Below, piece after piece: positions 6,418 to 7,275 of a stretch of DNA of 7,275 nucleotides. The translations under genes were made by a program, and so were the position numbers. The stretch covers positions 1 through 7,275 of the forward strand of contig CAISLL010000343.1 of assembly GCA_903886165.1 (NCBI GenBank), given 5' to 3'. This stretch comes from an uncultured beta proteobacterium (lineage in GTDB: Bacteria > Pseudomonadota > Gammaproteobacteria > Burkholderiales > Burkholderiaceae_C). The notes beneath the pieces are model-generated. The model did not search any database. It was not told the origin of the DNA and was given only the letters and a program-made list of their open reading frames with translations. Position 1 is the stretch's first letter; every line of letters starts with the position of its first letter.

Positions 6418-6678
6418 ATGCAGCTAAGTGCCAGGCACCAGGAATACTGGAGCAAAAACCTGCGAATCACGGCCCTGTTACTGGGGCTGTGGTTTTTCGT
6501 AACTTTCGTGGTGGTGTTTTTCGCCCGCGACCTGACGTTCAGCTTTTTTGGCTGGCCGTTTTCCTTCTGGGTCGCCGGGCAGGGCGCTCTGGTGGTGTAT
6601 TGCCTGATCATCTGGTTTTACGCCCGCTACATGAACAACCTTGACATCGAATACGGCGTTGCCGAAGGGGAAGAATAA
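6418..6678 (+). CDS. DUF4212 sodium:solute symporter small subunit
   Basis: This 86-residue inner-membrane protein matches the DUF4212 / symporter small-subunit pattern: a basic aromatic N-terminus with HQEYWSKNLRITALLLGLWF, a first helix (about 17-36), a loop with FFGWPFSFWVAGQGA, a second helix (about 51-70) and the conserved tail YARYMNNLDIEYGV. Length and organisation are typical for the family. Such subunits are encoded directly upstream of VC_2705-type symporters and are thought to be required for, or to stabilise, the transporter. The stop TAA shares its last base with the ATG of the symporter (TAATG), which is classic translational coupling for a stoichiometric complex. Confidence 0.95.
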   Translation: MQLSARHQEYWSKNLRITALLLGLWFFVTFVVVFFARDLTFSFFGWPFSFWVAGQGALVVYCLIIWFYARYMNNLDIEYGVAEGEE

Positions 6679-7275
6679 TGGGCATGTTTGGCGGAGAAAA
6701 TCAGTCGCAAAGCGACTTCAAAAAGGGCCTGAACAAGGTCTACACCTGGTACACCGGGGGCTTTGTCGCCTTTGTGATCGTGGTGGCCATGCTGGAACAA
6801 ATGGGCTTGCCCAGAAACTGGATTGGCTACCTGTTCCTGGCGGCCACGGTGTTTCTGTATGCCGGCATCGGCGTCATGAGCCGCACCAACGACGCAGCCG
6901 AGTATTACGTGGCCGGGCGGCGCGTGCCCGCCATGTACAACGGCATGGCCACGGGCGCCGACTGGATGTCTGCAGCCTCGTTCATCGGCATGGCGGGCAC
7001 GCTGTACCTGACGGGTTACGGCGGACTGGCCTTCATTTTGGGCTGGACTGGCGGTTACTGCCTGGTGGCGCTATTTTTGGCACCTTACCTGCGCAAGTTT
7101 GGCCAGTTCACCATTCCTGACTTCTTGGGTGCCCGTTATGAGGGCAATCTGCCGCGCCTGATTGGTGTCTTTGCCGCCATTTTGTGCTCCTTCACCTACG
7201 TGGTGGCGCAGGTTTATGGTGTTGGCCTGATCACCACACGCCTGACAGGGCTGGCCTTCGAGGTCGGCATTTTTG
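6678..7275 (+). CDS. sodium:solute symporter large subunit, VC_2705 type (3' end outside window)
   Basis: The first 199 residues of an SSS-family cation:solute symporter are visible. A cytoplasmic N-terminus (GENQSQSDFKKGLNKVYTWY) leads into a first helix (GGFVAFVIVVAMLE), a second (IGYLFLAATVFLYAGIGVM), the family signature AAEYYVAGRRVPAMYNGMAT, the GADWMSAASFIGMAGTLYL helix, GGLAFILGWTGGYCLVALFL, and PYLRKFGQFTIPDFLGARY. The D/E-Y-Y-V-A-G-R-R motif and the DWMSAASFIG stretch are typical of the acetate-permease-like branch of SSS. The ATG at 6678 is supported by AAGGGG (6665-6670), 7 bases upstream; an ATG two codons later is less well placed. With the DUF4212 partner this is probably a Na+-coupled uptake system for acetate or a related carboxylate; substrate is inferred, not shown. 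The gene is open at the right edge, with no defect in the visible part. Confidence 0.96.
   Translation, partial: MGMFGGENQSQSDFKKGLNKVYTWYTGGFVAFVIVVAMLEQMGLPRNWIGYLFLAATVFLYAGIGVMSRTNDAAEYYVAGRRVPAMYNGMATGADWMSAASFIGMAGTLYLTGYGGLAFILGWTGGYCLVALFLAPYLRKFGQFTIPDFLGARYEGNLPRLIGVFAAILCSFTYVVAQVYGVGLITTRLTGLAFEVGIF

Noticed and set aside
5874..6611. A 245-codon minus-strand open frame
   Set aside because: It is antisense to the TPR gene and the DUF4212 gene, both of which have family signatures and good ribosome binding sites. Its translation shows no domain.

Overview
The window most resembles chromosomal DNA of a betaproteobacterium, probably Comamonadaceae (Rhodoferax/Polaromonas-like). This rests on the G+C-rich third codon positions, dense gene packing and the protein families present; it is an inference, because no rRNA or other marker gene is present. 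I see no insertion sequence, phage gene, CRISPR array, tRNA or rRNA.

Layout. Two gene groups diverge from an A+T-rich intergenic region at about 5203-5451. The leftward (minus-strand) group reads, in transcription order: (1) a 641-residue protein with a cyclic-nucleotide-binding-like domain, two CBS domains and a DUF294 nucleotidyltransferase-like domain (5202-3277); (2) a DnaQ-like DEDDh 3'-5' exonuclease (3273-2626); (3) a 70-residue protein with two membrane helices (2587-2375); and (4) a large fusion of a sodium:solute symporter (SLC5/SSS), a STAC-like domain and a histidine kinase (2372 to beyond the left edge). The fourth gene is cut just after its dimerisation/H-box domain, so its ATPase domain lies outside. 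Gaps between these genes are 3, 38 and 2 bases, so this looks like one operon.

The rightward (plus-strand) group reads: (5) a 98-residue membrane protein (5452-5748); (6) a 205-residue TPR protein overlapping it by 10 bases (5739-6356); (7) a DUF4212 small symporter subunit (6418-6678); and (8) a VC_2705-type sodium:solute symporter starting inside the stop codon of gene 7 (6678 to beyond the right edge).

How the genes may work together. The right-hand group encodes a two-part secondary transporter, probably for acetate or another small carboxylate. The left-hand group encodes a transporter-shaped sensor kinase of the CbrA/CrbS/MxtR kind, whose known relatives control carbon or acetate use, plus a predicted nucleotide-responsive regulator (CNMP/CBS/DUF294) and an exonuclease. 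The working picture is a carboxylate uptake and sensing locus. Each symporter-fold protein has its own two-helix partner encoded immediately upstream with coupled translation. The cognate response regulator is not in the window. The substrate and the roles of the exonuclease, DUF294 protein, 98-residue protein and TPR protein remain inferred or unknown.
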